The translations under genes were made by a program, and so were the position numbers. This document shows, in pieces, positions 28,101 through 36,054 of a DNA stretch of 64,000 nt (its first letter is position 1; every line of letters begins with the position of its first letter). Origin of the DNA: Actinophytocola sp049647105 (GTDB lineage Bacteria; Actinomycetota; Actinomycetes; Mycobacteriales; Pseudonocardiaceae); NCBI RefSeq assembly GCF_049647105.1, contig NZ_JBARWZ010000121.1:35733-99732 (forward strand). The letters are read 5' to 3'. The notes beneath the pieces were generated by a model that had not been told where the DNA came from, ran no database searches, and saw only the letters and a list, made by a program, of their open reading frames with translations.

Positions 28101-29475
28101 CTTCCTCGCGCTCGGCGGGCACTCGTTGCTCGCGCCGACGGTCCTCGCGAAGGTGCGGTCGCTGCTCGGGGTGACGCTGCCGCTGCGCGCGGTCTTCGCC
28201 ACCAACGACCTCGCTGAGCTGGCCGAGGTGGTCGAGCAGGCACGGGTGAGCGACGGCGAGTTCGCGAAGAACTACACGCAGGGCATCCCGTCCATCGAAC
28301 AGCTGCGGCTGGACGCGGAACCACCCGAGGACATCCAGGTGACCGCGCCGCCGGTCGATGGCCCGATGCGGCGCGTCCTGCTGACGGGTGCGACCGGGTT
28401 CCTCGGCGCGCACCTGCTGGCCGAGCTGCTGTCGCGCACCGAGGCCGACGTGTACTGCCTGGTGCGGGCCGAGTCGGTGGCCGTGGGGCGGGCGCGGCTG
28501 CTCGCGAACCTGCGGCGCGCCAAGCTGACCGTGCCGCAGGCGGAGCTCGACCGGATCGTGCCGATCGTCGGCGACATGGCGGAGCCGCGCCTCGGTCTGT
28601 CCACAGCGGACTACGACATGCTGTGCGAGACGATGGACGCCATCTACCACAACGGTGTGGTGATGAACTTCGTGCTCACCTACCAGTGGCTGATGCCACC
28701 GCACGTGGAGAGCACGATCGAGATCCTGCGGCTCGCGATCCGCAAGCGCACCAAGCCGCTGCACCTCATGTCCACGCTCGGTGTGTTCCTCGGCAAGGTC
28801 TACGACCAGCAGCTGATCACCGAGGACGACCGCGCGCTGGACCCGTCCGGCCTGGACACCGGCTACCACACGACGAAGTGGGTGGCCGACACGATGGGTG
28901 TCAACGCGCGGGACCGAGGACTGCCGATCTCGATCTACCGCATCGCGGCGATCGTCGGCGACCTGGCGACCGGCACGGCGAAGACCGACTCGTACCTGAG
29001 CAGGCAGGTCTCCACCTGTGCGCACCAGGGTTCGGTGCCGGTCACCCAGGACGTGATCGACATGCTGCCGGTGGACCTGATCGCGGCCGCGATCGTCGGC
29101 ATCTCGCAGCGGCACACCGGCCGCGACTTCCACTTCTACCGCGCGGACGGTTACTCGTACGCGGACCTCGGCGTGACGCTGAACGAGATGGGTTACCCGG
29201 TGGACACGCTGCCGTACGAGGAATGGCGGCAGCAGATGCTGGCCGCGCCGAGCAGTTCGTTCGGCCCGCTCGCGTACGGGCTGCCGACGTGGCGGCGCCC
29301 GCACCCGGTGTTCGACTGCTCGCGGACGTGGGCGGCCGCACGGGAGGCCGGGGTCGAGTTCCCGGCCGCGGACGCGGAGATGATGCGCCGCCACATCAGG
29401 TTCCTCGCGGACAGCGGCGTGCTGCCCGAGCGGGTTGCGGAAGGGGTGACCGTCGATGCCGATCGAGTTGGGTGA
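25126..29475 (+). CDS. NRPS C-A-PCP with terminal thioester reductase
   Basis: A 1449-residue protein. It contains condensation (SGAQRGLWFTERM, HHIVCDD at 160), adenylation (YTSGSTGVPKG, NHYGPTEGTVC), carrier protein (GGHSLL, Ser1000) and, from about 1080, a reductase of the NAD-binding-4/male-sterility type. The reductase has the cofactor motif GATGFLG (1088-1094) and catalytic Tyr1247/Lys1251 in YHTTK. It should release the peptide by NAD(P)H reduction to an aldehyde or, after a second reduction, an alcohol. My pocket reading is D-A-G-D-M-G-H-V-C; the acidic fourth residue is unusual and may hold a basic or polar side chain. The GTG at 25126 has AAAAGGAG upstream. There is no thioesterase. 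Confidence 0.92.
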   Translation: MTDRDRLLARLLAQRGIELAEEPQIPRRDPGDTVPLSGAQRGLWFTERMGLDQGAYVMPMVQRLTGDLDVSALRNALRAVLDRHEALRTYVVDTDGVPEQRVAATLSEEDYFTLVEEPGAPDALLIAAVDRPFDLDRAPLLRMLLIRHSPLEHTMLLAAHHIVCDDTSIHQLYAELVTLYAGGDLPPLDLHFPDYVRWQENHLEAGAREQQLEYWRDVLADAPPVLNLPTDRPRTASRGVAGASHAFEVPEDLAVRFTGLCREHGCTTFAGLLAAFGLLLGRYASTDDVVVGSPTTRRPSQVDGVVGLFVNPTALRVDLSGTPTVPELLLRARDVAAAALSNSDVSFDQVAAAVAPRRDLSYHPLFQVMLVQNRGGEPVVWPGLAVEDVEVGRATSRFDLTLHVRERAGAWPVNLDYSAELFDHDTMTRLGTHFVAMLTAMVEHPDGAVSALDLSTSDDRALLSRLNEAMATYPLVDSVVDLIEAQAKQSPDATAVLTVSGEALSYRELDERANALAASLRKQGVGQETPVGLRLKAGPHAIVGLLGILKAGGYYVPLDPGWPPLRLRGILDDCGATVVLSEEDLPFTATAAEPPEVPRHAGQLAYAVYTSGSTGVPKGVGVQHDSLLNLTYAFIERHGFTAGQKLLMVPPLSFDASVGDVFPALAVGMTLVLHPEPAALGGAALLRLCTEHDISAVDTAAALWRRWVGDLTGLDEAAQDSPLRVMMVGGEAVPASAAREWAALTGGRVTLHNHYGPTEGTVCATTFSTVDGSETDGALPIGRPLPNVRTYVLDADLRPAPVGVPGELYIGGAAPARGYLSSPDATAAAFLPDPFTEGRMYRTGDLARLRPDGTLEFLGRADEQVKLRGNRIELAEVRAALAAHPQSAEVAVAVRDDVLVGYLVPRAGATMPGPAELRAFCADRLPDYMLPTAFVVLDELPLTRNGKVDVGALPAPASSAAPYEAPRTPVERVLAEVWAEVLENPAVGRRSNFLALGGHSLLAPTVLAKVRSLLGVTLPLRAVFATNDLAELAEVVEQARVSDGEFAKNYTQGIPSIEQLRLDAEPPEDIQVTAPPVDGPMRRVLLTGATGFLGAHLLAELLSRTEADVYCLVRAESVAVGRARLLANLRRAKLTVPQAELDRIVPIVGDMAEPRLGLSTADYDMLCETMDAIYHNGVVMNFVLTYQWLMPPHVESTIEILRLAIRKRTKPLHLMSTLGVFLGKVYDQQLITEDDRALDPSGLDTGYHTTKWVADTMGVNARDRGLPISIYRIAAIVGDLATGTAKTDSYLSRQVSTCAHQGSVPVTQDVIDMLPVDLIAAAIVGISQRHTGRDFHFYRADGYSYADLGVTLNEMGYPVDTLPYEEWRQQMLAAPSSSFGPLAYGLPTWRRPHPVFDCSRTWAAAREAGVEFPAADAEMMRRHIRFLADSGVLPERVAEGVTVDADRVG

Positions 29476-30466
29476 CGACGAGCAGGCGTACGCGTCGAAC
29501 GAGGCCCCGGCGTCGTTCGCGGACATGCTGGGCACGGCCGCGTACCGGTGCGCGGCGGCCGCCATGCGGCTCGGCGTGTTCGGTGCGCTGCGCAACGGAG
29601 CACTACGAGCCCCTGGCCTGGCGTCGGCGGCGGGGGTGGACGAACGCGGCGTGACGATCCTCGCGGACGCGCTGGTGAGCTTCGGCTACCTGACCGTGTC
29701 CGACGACGGGTACGCGCTGACCCCGTTGTCCGACAAGTGGTTGGTGGACTCGCCGTACACGACGGTGGAGCTGTTCTGGCAGCGGGTGATGTTCGAGCTG
29801 TGGGACGGGCTCGAGGACTCGGTGCGGACGGGCAAGCCCGCGGTGGACTTCTACCAGTGGCTGGCGGACCGCCCGGAGACGTCCGAGCAGTTCCAGTCCA
29901 TGTTGGACGGTCACGGACAGCTGCTGGCGGCGGAGCTCGCGCCGCTGATCCCGGTCCCGTCCGGACCCGCGCGGCTGCTGGACCTTGGCGGCGGCCACGG
30001 TCGCTACTCGATGGCACTGTGTGAACGGCACCCGGCGCTTTCCGCCACGGTGATGGACTACGAGTCCGCGCTGGGCCCTGGCGGCGAGCGTGTGACGATG
30101 GCGCCGGGGAACTACCTGGAGACCGACCTCGGCACCGGGTACGACGTGGTGCTGCTGTTCAACGTGCTGCACGGCCACCCGGAAGCCGGGAACCGGGCGC
30201 TGCTGGACCGGGTCGCTGCGGCGCTGAACCCCGGCGGCGTGGTGGCGATCCTGGAACACGGCCGCGACGCGCCAGGCCCGGCGGACGTGTCGTTCCTGCG
30301 TACGTTCAGCCTCAACCTGTTCCACGGGCAGAACGGCGAGGTGTACGGACTGGACCGGATCGCCGGCTGGCTGTCGGACTTCCGGGAGGTGACCACGACG
30401 CAGCTGCGCAACTCGCCGACCCAGTACCTGATCACGGCGGTGGCACAATCGCGGGGTGCGGGCTGA
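29456..30466 (+). CDS. SAM-dependent O-methyltransferase (methyltransf_2 type)
   Basis: A 336-residue protein. An N-terminal dimerisation/winged-helix region (about 18-100) is followed by a Rossmann methyltransferase core with motif I LLDLGGGHGRYSM at 175 and VVLLFNVLHGH at about 228, the pattern of plant-type and actinomycete small-molecule O-methyltransferases. Its start lies 20 bases inside the preceding NRPS gene, so it is the last gene of the operon. It most likely methylates a phenolic hydroxyl, perhaps the one installed by the flavin monooxygenase. The residue at the catalytic-base position appears to be His within LLFNVLHGH. Confidence 0.88.
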   Translation: MPIELGDDEQAYASNEAPASFADMLGTAAYRCAAAAMRLGVFGALRNGALRAPGLASAAGVDERGVTILADALVSFGYLTVSDDGYALTPLSDKWLVDSPYTTVELFWQRVMFELWDGLEDSVRTGKPAVDFYQWLADRPETSEQFQSMLDGHGQLLAAELAPLIPVPSGPARLLDLGGGHGRYSMALCERHPALSATVMDYESALGPGGERVTMAPGNYLETDLGTGYDVVLLFNVLHGHPEAGNRALLDRVAAALNPGGVVAILEHGRDAPGPADVSFLRTFSLNLFHGQNGEVYGLDRIAGWLSDFREVTTTQLRNSPTQYLITAVAQSRGAG

Positions 30467-30473
30467 ACCAGGG

Positions 30474-30539
30474 TTGCGGGCCGCTCTCGCCGGGCTGGGG
30501 GTGGCGATCGCGGCCCGCAACGCACCGGTCGAAGACCGG
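30474..30539 (+). terminator. Paired hairpins closing the NRPS operon
   Basis: Eight bases after the methyltransferase stop, TTGCGGGCCGC (30474-30484) pairs perfectly with GCGGCCCGCAA (30510-30520). Then CCGGTC-GAA-GACCGG (30525-30539) forms a second perfect hairpin. Neither has a T tract, which is usual in actinomycetes. They mark the probable 3' end of the NRPS operon. A 38-codon frame (30456-30572) overlaps both and is not called. Confidence 0.6.
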
Positions 30540-30716
30540 CGACAGGGAGACCCGCCACCAGGCCGGTCGTGACGCGGTGGGGAGGTGAGCCCGCTCACCC
30601 GCCGCCGCTACGTTCTACGGCATGGGCCCCGCCTTGCTCGGACTGCTCGGCGCCGTCGTCGGCGGCGTCGTGTCGCTGGTCGGCACGCTCGTCACCGCCC
30701 GCGGGCGCGGGCTGAC

Positions 30717-31442
30717 TCAGCTGTTCTTGCCGAGGAACCCCATGTACAGCGCGGTGAGGTCCAGCTCGTCCGCCACCGGGTCCGGCAAGGACTTGCTCCT
30801 GTGGTCGACCAGGCGATGCAGGGACTCCATCTTCTCGTCGAGCGCGGCGGCCGCCTCCGCGGCCTCTGCCAGCTCGCCCTGCAGGTTCGGCGGCACCTCG
30901 CCCCGGTACTTGTAGTAGATCTTGTGTTCCAGGCTGGCCCAGAAGTCCATCGCGATGGTGCGGATCTGGATCTCCACCGGGATGCGGTCCGTGCGGTCCG
31001 AGCGGAACACCGGGATCGACACGATCAGGTGAAGACTGCGGTACCCGTTCGGCTTGCGGTTGCCGATGTAGTCGCGCTCGTCGAGGAGCGTGATGTCCTC
31101 CTGGCCGACCAGCATGTCCCGGATCTTGGTGATGTCGGAGATGAAGCTGCAGATCACCCGGACGCCCGCGATGTCGAGCACGTTCTCGCGGATGCTCGCG
31201 AGGTTCATCGCGTAGTTCTTGCGACGCACCTTCTCCAGCACGCTCTCTGGCGCCTTCAGCCGCGAGTTGATGTGCTCGATCGGGTTGTACTCGTGGGCGT
31301 TGTTGAAGTCCTCACGAAGAATGTTGATCTTCGTGGTGATTTCGTCGATCGCGAACTTGTACCCCAGCATGAAGTCAGTGAACTGCTCACGAAGGGCACG
31401 GAAGTCCTCGATGTCGAGGGTCGGCTGCCAGGATCTCATCAC
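30717..31442 (-). CDS. Small alarmone synthetase (GTP pyrophosphokinase family)
   Basis: A 241-residue single RelA/SpoT synthetase domain without hydrolase or regulatory domains. The RVRRKNYAMN lead, the ITLLDERDYIGNRKPNGYRSLHLIV loop and VEIQIRTIAMDFWASLEHKIYYKY are the ATP/GDP-binding and catalytic signatures of RelP/RelQ-type enzymes. It should make ppGpp or pppGpp from ATP and GDP or GTP. A long helical C-terminal tail follows. It is read towards the NRPS operon, and its 3' end is 250 bases from it. Such proteins can link stress to secondary metabolism, but a link here is only positional. Confidence 0.9.
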   Translation of the reverse strand: MMRSWQPTLDIEDFRALREQFTDFMLGYKFAIDEITTKINILREDFNNAHEYNPIEHINSRLKAPESVLEKVRRKNYAMNLASIRENVLDIAGVRVICSFISDITKIRDMLVGQEDITLLDERDYIGNRKPNGYRSLHLIVSIPVFRSDRTDRIPVEIQIRTIAMDFWASLEHKIYYKYRGEVPPNLQGELAEAAEAAAALDEKMESLHRLVDHRSKSLPDPVADELDLTALYMGFLGKNS

Positions 31443-31455
31443 CTTCCATAGTGCC

Positions 31456-32370
31456 TCAGCGATAGCCGGTCGCGTCGGCGGGCTTGCCCTGGCTCTCCAC
31501 CTCCGCGATGTAGCGCCACGCGTCCGGCCTGCTCCCGTCGGTGTCGGTGAAGTCGTAGACCCGCGCCAGTTCCCCCGACGACAGCGACCGCCCGTTCCAC
31601 CGCCTGACCTCGGGATCCGCCGCGAGCGCGGCCGCCGCCCGGCCCACGAACGCTGGTGACTCGGAGATCACGAAGTGCGGCTGGTGCGCGGTGGCGTCGC
31701 GCCAGTTGTCCTCCGTCACACCGAACGCGGCCAGCATCGCCTCCGACCGCAGCCAGCCCGGCGTGAGCGCGACCGCCGTGCCGCCGTGCGGCGCCAGCTC
31801 CACCGACTGCGCGAGCGCCATCCGCTGCACCGACGTCTTCACGAGGTCGTAGAAGAACCCGGCTTCCGCGCGGTAGACGGCGTTGGACTCGGTCGTGCCG
31901 TCGGTCATCTCGATCACCAGCCCGCCCGGCCGCCGGATCAGCAGCGGCAGCGCGAAGTGGCTGGTGATCGCGTGCGTCTCGACGCCGAGCCGGAGCATCC
32001 GCAGGCCGCCGTCGAGGTCGTGCTCCCACAGCTTCTGCCCGAAGTTGAGGTAGACGTCGCCACCCCAGATGTCGTTGACCAGCACGTCGAGGCGCCCGTG
32101 GTCGCGGTCGATCCGCTCGACGAGCGCCTTGACCTGGTCCTTCTCCAGGTGGTCGACCTGGAGCGCGATCCCATCACCGCCCGCCGCACCGACCAGCTCC
32201 GCGGTCTCCTCGATCGTCTCCGGCCGCTTCATCTCCGACTGCTGCGCGCGGGTCGTCCTGCCGGTGGCGTACACCGTCGCGCCCCGCCGCCCCAGCTCCA
32301 CCGCGATGGCCCGGCCCGCGGCCCGCGAAGCACCCGCGACCAGTGCGACCTTGCCCTTGAGTTCGTCCAT
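31456..32370 (-). CDS. Short-chain dehydrogenase/reductase
   Basis: A 304-residue classical SDR. The cofactor loop is GASRAAGRAIAVELGRRG near residue 14, a variant of TGxxxGxG. The usual NNAG is VNDIWGGD, and YDLVK at about 165 supplies the catalytic Tyr and Lys. A C-terminal extension of about 60 residues (SLSSGELARVYDFTDTDGSRPD) is typical of a subgroup of actinobacterial SDRs with unknown substrates. It ends 13 bases before the alarmone synthetase start, so the two could be co-transcribed. ATG 32370 is chosen; upstream in-frame codons read poorly. Confidence 0.85.
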   Translation of the reverse strand: MDELKGKVALVAGASRAAGRAIAVELGRRGATVYATGRTTRAQQSEMKRPETIEETAELVGAAGGDGIALQVDHLEKDQVKALVERIDRDHGRLDVLVNDIWGGDVYLNFGQKLWEHDLDGGLRMLRLGVETHAITSHFALPLLIRRPGGLVIEMTDGTTESNAVYRAEAGFFYDLVKTSVQRMALAQSVELAPHGGTAVALTPGWLRSEAMLAAFGVTEDNWRDATAHQPHFVISESPAFVGRAAAALAADPEVRRWNGRSLSSGELARVYDFTDTDGSRPDAWRYIAEVESQGKPADATGYR

Positions 32371-32570
32371 GCGGGTCACGATGCCGGATAAACCTGACAC
32401 CTGCTGGCAAGATTTTCAGGCCGCGATGTCACGGTTTGTCACTCCAATGGGCCATTTGGGTGGACAACGGGCGTGACCGCGTTCTCGGTCCGGGTTCGAT
32501 CTAGGGTCGGAACGGCGGGTTCGTGCGAGTTCGGCGGGCGGCCCGTCGGCAGCGGAGCGAGGACGGCGGA

Positions 32571-35312
32571 ATGGGGCGTCAGGCGGGGTTTCGCGATGTT
32601 CTCGCGGTGCGTGAGTTTCGCGCGCTGTGGGCCGCGGAGCTGCTGTCGGTCGCGGGCGACCAGCTCGCGCGGGTTGGCCTCGCCGTGCTCGTCTACCGGC
32701 ACACGAACTCGGCGGGCTGGACCGCGCTCACCTACGCGCTCACCTTCCTTCCCGCCTTGCTCGGCGGGGTTCTGCTGGCGCCGCTGGCCGACCGGTTTCC
32801 GCGCCGCGAGCTGATGATCGGCGCCGACCTCGCGCGAGCCGTCGTCGCCGCGATCATGGCGGTGCCAGGGTTGCCGCTCCCCGTTCTGCTTGCCCTCGTC
32901 TTCCTGCTCACCCTCGGCGGCGCGCCGTTCAAGGCCGCCCAGCAGGCGCTCCTTCCCACCATCCTCGAAGGTGACCGGTACGTCACCGGCCTGTCGCTGC
33001 GGACCGTCACCAACCAGTTCGCCCAGGTCGGCGGGTTCCTGGGCGGTGGGGCACTGCTCGTCGTGCTCGACCCGCACGTCGCGCTCGGGCTCAACGCCGT
33101 CACGTTCGTGATCGCGGCGGCCGTGGTCGCCGCCCGGGTCCGGCACCGGCCCGTGCCGGCCGCACCCGAGGCGCGCGGGCGGGACACCGGCGTCGCCAGG
33201 ATGCTCTGGCAGGACCGCCGCCTCCGCGCGCTGGTCGCGCTGTCGTGGACGGTCGGGATCTTCACCATCCCCGAGGGCCTCGCCGCGCCGTACGCGGACA
33301 CGCTCGGCGTGGCCGCCATCGGCGTCGGGTTACTGATGGCCGCCGATCCCGCAGGCAGCATCGTCGGCGCATGGCTCGTGCCGAAACTGCCGCAGGACCG
33401 GCGGCCCGCGATGACCTCGTGGCTCGCCGTCGCGGCGGGCGTGCCACTCATGTTGTGCTTCTTCCAGCCACCGCTGGTCGTGGTGGTGCTGCTCTGGGCG
33501 ATCTCCGGAGCGTGTACCACCGCCTATCTGATCCTCGCGCAGGCGGCGTTCATCGTCGGCGTCCCCGACCACCGCCGGGGCGCCGCGGCAGGACTCGCCG
33601 GCGCGGGGGTGTTGTCATCACAGGGCGTCGCGGTCCTCGCCGCAGGCGTCCTCGCCGACGCGACCGATCCCGTCCTCGCGGTCGCAATCGGAGGTGTCGC
33701 CGGCGTGGCGTTGACCGGACTCAGTGGTGCGTCGTGGCTTCGCGCCCGCTCCCGCCAGAAGCAGTCACCCGTTCAAGCGGGCGGGCGCGAACCCGACGAC
33801 GCCGAGAAACACGGGGAAATCACCAGTCCTTGTTCGTCATCGCAGGCACCTCCTCCCTCGGGCGGGGACGAATTCGACGTCAAGGCCCCTGACCAGGTCT
33901 TCGGTCAGAGCACGGAGATCACCAGTCCTTGTTCATCAGCGTTCGCACCTCCTCCCGAGGGGACTGCCGCCGAGCACGGCAATGGGGCCGCTGATCAGGT
34001 GGTTTTCGCCCGATCGGCCCAACCAGCATCCCTTTCCACTGGTGAGCGGTCCAGGGCTCCGTGGCGCTGGGCGCTGTGGGGTGAGCCGGCCAGAGTGCTG
34101 GCGTTGATCCTCTTCGTGGAGGCGGCGGCGGTCGGGGTCACGGCGTTCCTCGCCGGTCACTCCGTGGTCGACCGGGACGCGGTGGTCACGCTCGGCATCA
34201 TCGTCTTCCTGGGTGTGACGATGGGTGAGCTGTCCCGGCATGTCGAGCGGGTGCGGCGCCGCTTCAACGACACCCCGCACGTGAACCTGACCTCGGTGTG
34301 GACGTTCTCGGCCGCGCTGGTCCTGCCGCCCGTGCTCACACCGGCCGTGATCTGCCTGCTGTACGTACACCTGTTCTGGCGCAGCTGGTACCGGGTGCGT
34401 GGCGTGCACCCGTACCGCCTGGTGTTCACCGCGTCGACGGTCACGCTCGCCGCGCACACCGCGTGGACCATCCGGCACCTGTTCGCACCCGAGAGCCTCG
34501 GCGAGTGGGACCGGCCGCTGGTGGTCGTGGCGATCGCGCTGGCCGTCGTCGCCTACTCGTGCGTGAACTCCGGTCTGGTCGCGGTCGCGATCACGCTGCA
34601 CGAGAAGCGCCTCGACCTGCGCCGCGCCCTGGGCACCGGCAAGGAGAACGCGCTCGAGTACGGCACGCTCGGCCTCGGCGCCATCACCGGACTGCTGATC
34701 GGCTTCAACCCGCTGTGGGCGGTGATGATCGTGCCCGCGCTGCTGGTGCTGCACCGCAGCGTGCTGTTGCGGCAGCTGGAGGAGGCCGCGTCGACCGACC
34801 AGAAGACCGGCCTGGCCAACGCGACGTCGTGGACGAACCTGGCGTCCGCCGAAATCCAGCGTGCCGCGCGCGACGAGTCGCAGGTCGGCGTGCTGATGGT
34901 CGACCTGGACCACTTCAAGGCGGTGAACGACGCCCACGGCCACCTGGTCGGCGACCAGGTGCTGCAGGCGGTCGCCGACGTGCTGTCGACGTCAGCCCGA
35001 AGGTACGACGTGGTGGGGCGTTGGGGCGGCGAGGAGTTCGTGGTCCTGTGCCCGGAGATCACGCGGGAGGCACTGCGCGAGATCGCGGAACGGATGTGCG
35101 AGCGGGTTCGTGAGCTACGCGTTCCGGTCGAGGACAGGGTGATCGACGGGCTGAGCGTGTCCATCGGCATCGCGCTCTACCCGGAGTTCGGGCCGGAACT
35201 GCAGGACGTCCTGTTCGCCGCGGACGACGCGTTGTTCGTCGCGAAGGACTCCGGGCGCAACCAGGTGCAGAGCATCGTCGCCGCGATCGGCGACCTGACC
35301 AACGGGCACTGA
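32571..35312 (+). CDS. MFS transporter fused to a membrane GGDEF diguanylate cyclase
   Basis: One uninterrupted frame of 913 residues. Residues 1-395 are a 12-helix MFS carrier (FRALWAAELLSVAGDQLARVG, LADRFPRRELMIGADLARA). Residues 400-490 are a low-complexity linker holding a 33-residue tandem repeat. Residues 490-750 contain six or seven further helices like a MASE-type sensor. Residues 760-905 form a GGDEF domain with the active-type motif GGEEF at 819-823 and FKAVNDAHGHLVGD. It should be a membrane diguanylate cyclase whose input may be transport. There is no stop codon between the halves. Both halves have separate paralogues at 45859-48546. Confidence 0.78.
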   Translation: MGRQAGFRDVLAVREFRALWAAELLSVAGDQLARVGLAVLVYRHTNSAGWTALTYALTFLPALLGGVLLAPLADRFPRRELMIGADLARAVVAAIMAVPGLPLPVLLALVFLLTLGGAPFKAAQQALLPTILEGDRYVTGLSLRTVTNQFAQVGGFLGGGALLVVLDPHVALGLNAVTFVIAAAVVAARVRHRPVPAAPEARGRDTGVARMLWQDRRLRALVALSWTVGIFTIPEGLAAPYADTLGVAAIGVGLLMAADPAGSIVGAWLVPKLPQDRRPAMTSWLAVAAGVPLMLCFFQPPLVVVVLLWAISGACTTAYLILAQAAFIVGVPDHRRGAAAGLAGAGVLSSQGVAVLAAGVLADATDPVLAVAIGGVAGVALTGLSGASWLRARSRQKQSPVQAGGREPDDAEKHGEITSPCSSSQAPPPSGGDEFDVKAPDQVFGQSTEITSPCSSAFAPPPEGTAAEHGNGAADQVVFARSAQPASLSTGERSRAPWRWALWGEPARVLALILFVEAAAVGVTAFLAGHSVVDRDAVVTLGIIVFLGVTMGELSRHVERVRRRFNDTPHVNLTSVWTFSAALVLPPVLTPAVICLLYVHLFWRSWYRVRGVHPYRLVFTASTVTLAAHTAWTIRHLFAPESLGEWDRPLVVVAIALAVVAYSCVNSGLVAVAITLHEKRLDLRRALGTGKENALEYGTLGLGAITGLLIGFNPLWAVMIVPALLVLHRSVLLRQLEEAASTDQKTGLANATSWTNLASAEIQRAARDESQVGVLMVDLDHFKAVNDAHGHLVGDQVLQAVADVLSTSARRYDVVGRWGGEEFVVLCPEITREALREIAERMCERVRELRVPVEDRVIDGLSVSIGIALYPEFGPELQDVLFAADDALFVAKDSGRNQVQSIVAAIGDLTNGH
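33816..34013 (+). repeat. 99-bp tandem repeat in the fusion linker, with antisense mini-ORFs
   Basis: Two adjacent units of 99 and about 102 bases begin at 33816 and 33915, each encoding EITSPCSSxxAPPP...DQV in the linker of the MFS-GGDEF protein. A run of 17 bases (ATCACCAGTCCTTGTTC) is identical in both. On the minus strand each unit contains a strong ribosome site AGGAGGTG (33847-33854 and 33946-33953) followed 6 or 9 bases later by a tiny frame, MTNKDW-stop (33820-33840) and MNKDW-stop (33919-33936). Whether the mini-frames are used is unknown. Confidence 0.5.
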
Positions 35313-35317
35313 CGCGG

Positions 35318-35737
35318 CTAGCTGTCGGACTTCACCGCGGCCTCCTGTGCCGCCAGGTATGCCGCGCGTGCTTGGGACAGGTCGCTGCGGTGATCCTCCG
35401 ACCACTTGGCGAGCGGCAGCAGCGACCGCAGCAGCGATCGGCCCATCGGGGACAGTTGGTACCACGTGGAGCCGAACCGGCTCGGTCTGTTGATCTTGAC
35501 AACCAGCCCGTCACGTTGCATGCGGTGCAGCGTGTCGGTGAGCACCTTCTGTCGTAGGGGTCGCTCGTGTGTCACCCATCCGTGTCGCTCTTCGGTGTTG
35601 TTGATGTGTTCGAGCAACTTTGAGTAGGTCATCGGCCGGGCGGTCAGCGACGCGAGAACCGCGGTCACCCACTGCCCGGACAGCACGCCCATCGCCTCGT
35701 GGATGCCGTGCCGGTACGGCAGGCTCTGCTCATGCAT
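35318..35737 (-). CDS. HxlR-family transcriptional regulator
   Basis: A 139-residue winged-helix protein. The core GIHEAMGVLSGQWVTAVLASLTARPMTYSKLLEHI...LRQKVLTDTLHRMQRDGLVVKI...WYQLSPMGRSLL is the standard HxlR domain, with the wing in the last third. The usual Cys near the N-terminus that senses redox stress in HxlR/YodB members is not visible. The start is the ATG nearest GGAGGGGGGTC on the minus strand. Its target may be its own promoter. It ends five bases after the end of the MFS-GGDEF gene, convergent with it. Confidence 0.87.
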   Translation of the reverse strand: MHEQSLPYRHGIHEAMGVLSGQWVTAVLASLTARPMTYSKLLEHINNTEERHGWVTHERPLRQKVLTDTLHRMQRDGLVVKINRPSRFGSTWYQLSPMGRSLLRSLLPLAKWSEDHRSDLSQARAAYLAAQEAAVKSDS

Positions 35738-36054
35738 CCGTGACCCCCCTCCAGAGGATCCCCAGTGTGCCCGACGGGGAACGCTCCGTGTTCCCCTGTG
35801 GCCATTACGCCAAACGAGTGATGACGGTTCACTGTCTTCGCAGGTCGGGGCCGACGCACCCGCGAGTCGGGGTGCTACGCACCTTGTAGTGCGCCGGGGC
35901 TTCTCGTGTACCAAAAGGGGGACCGCGCCAACTTCGGTTGCGGGTCGGGGAGCCGGGACGACGGTGGCGCGAAGACATCCGAGCCGTGGATGACCATCCT
36001 CATCCACGTTTGTCGGTGCCACCGTCGGCCTGCTCCGGCCGCCTGGGACGCGTC
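35738..36054. other. Intergenic region with a hairpin near the HxlR promoter
   Basis: No gene is seen here. GGGGAAC (35776-35782) and GTTCCCC (35790-35796) form a perfect 7-bp dyad with a 7-base spacer, 39-59 bases upstream of the HxlR start. This is a sensible position for an HxlR operator or a 5' leader hairpin. The rest probably holds the HxlR promoter and the untranslated 3' end of the aldo/keto reductase transcript. Confidence 0.4.

Noticed and set aside
13840..28610. Recurrent CTGTCCACA nonamer in NRPS coding sequence
   Set aside because: It occurs at least four times, usually coding Leu-Ser-Thr, and may be a genome-wide skewed word. The count in one window is too small to claim a function.
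30456..30572. 38-codon frame after the methyltransferase
   Set aside because: It overlaps the terminator-like hairpins and has no recognisable motif or ribosome site.
30622..30720. Hydrophobic N-terminal peptide MGPALLGLLGAVVGGVVSLVG
   Set aside because: The frame runs antisense into the alarmone synthetase gene and becomes Ser/Arg-rich there; no ribosome site or stop of its own is seen. It may be a remnant of a small membrane protein but cannot be supported.
33700..34050. MFS and GGDEF as two separate genes
   Set aside because: There is no stop in frame after the MFS part and no good ribosome site before the only candidate start (GTG 33999). The fusion is the direct reading, though resequencing of the junction is advisable.
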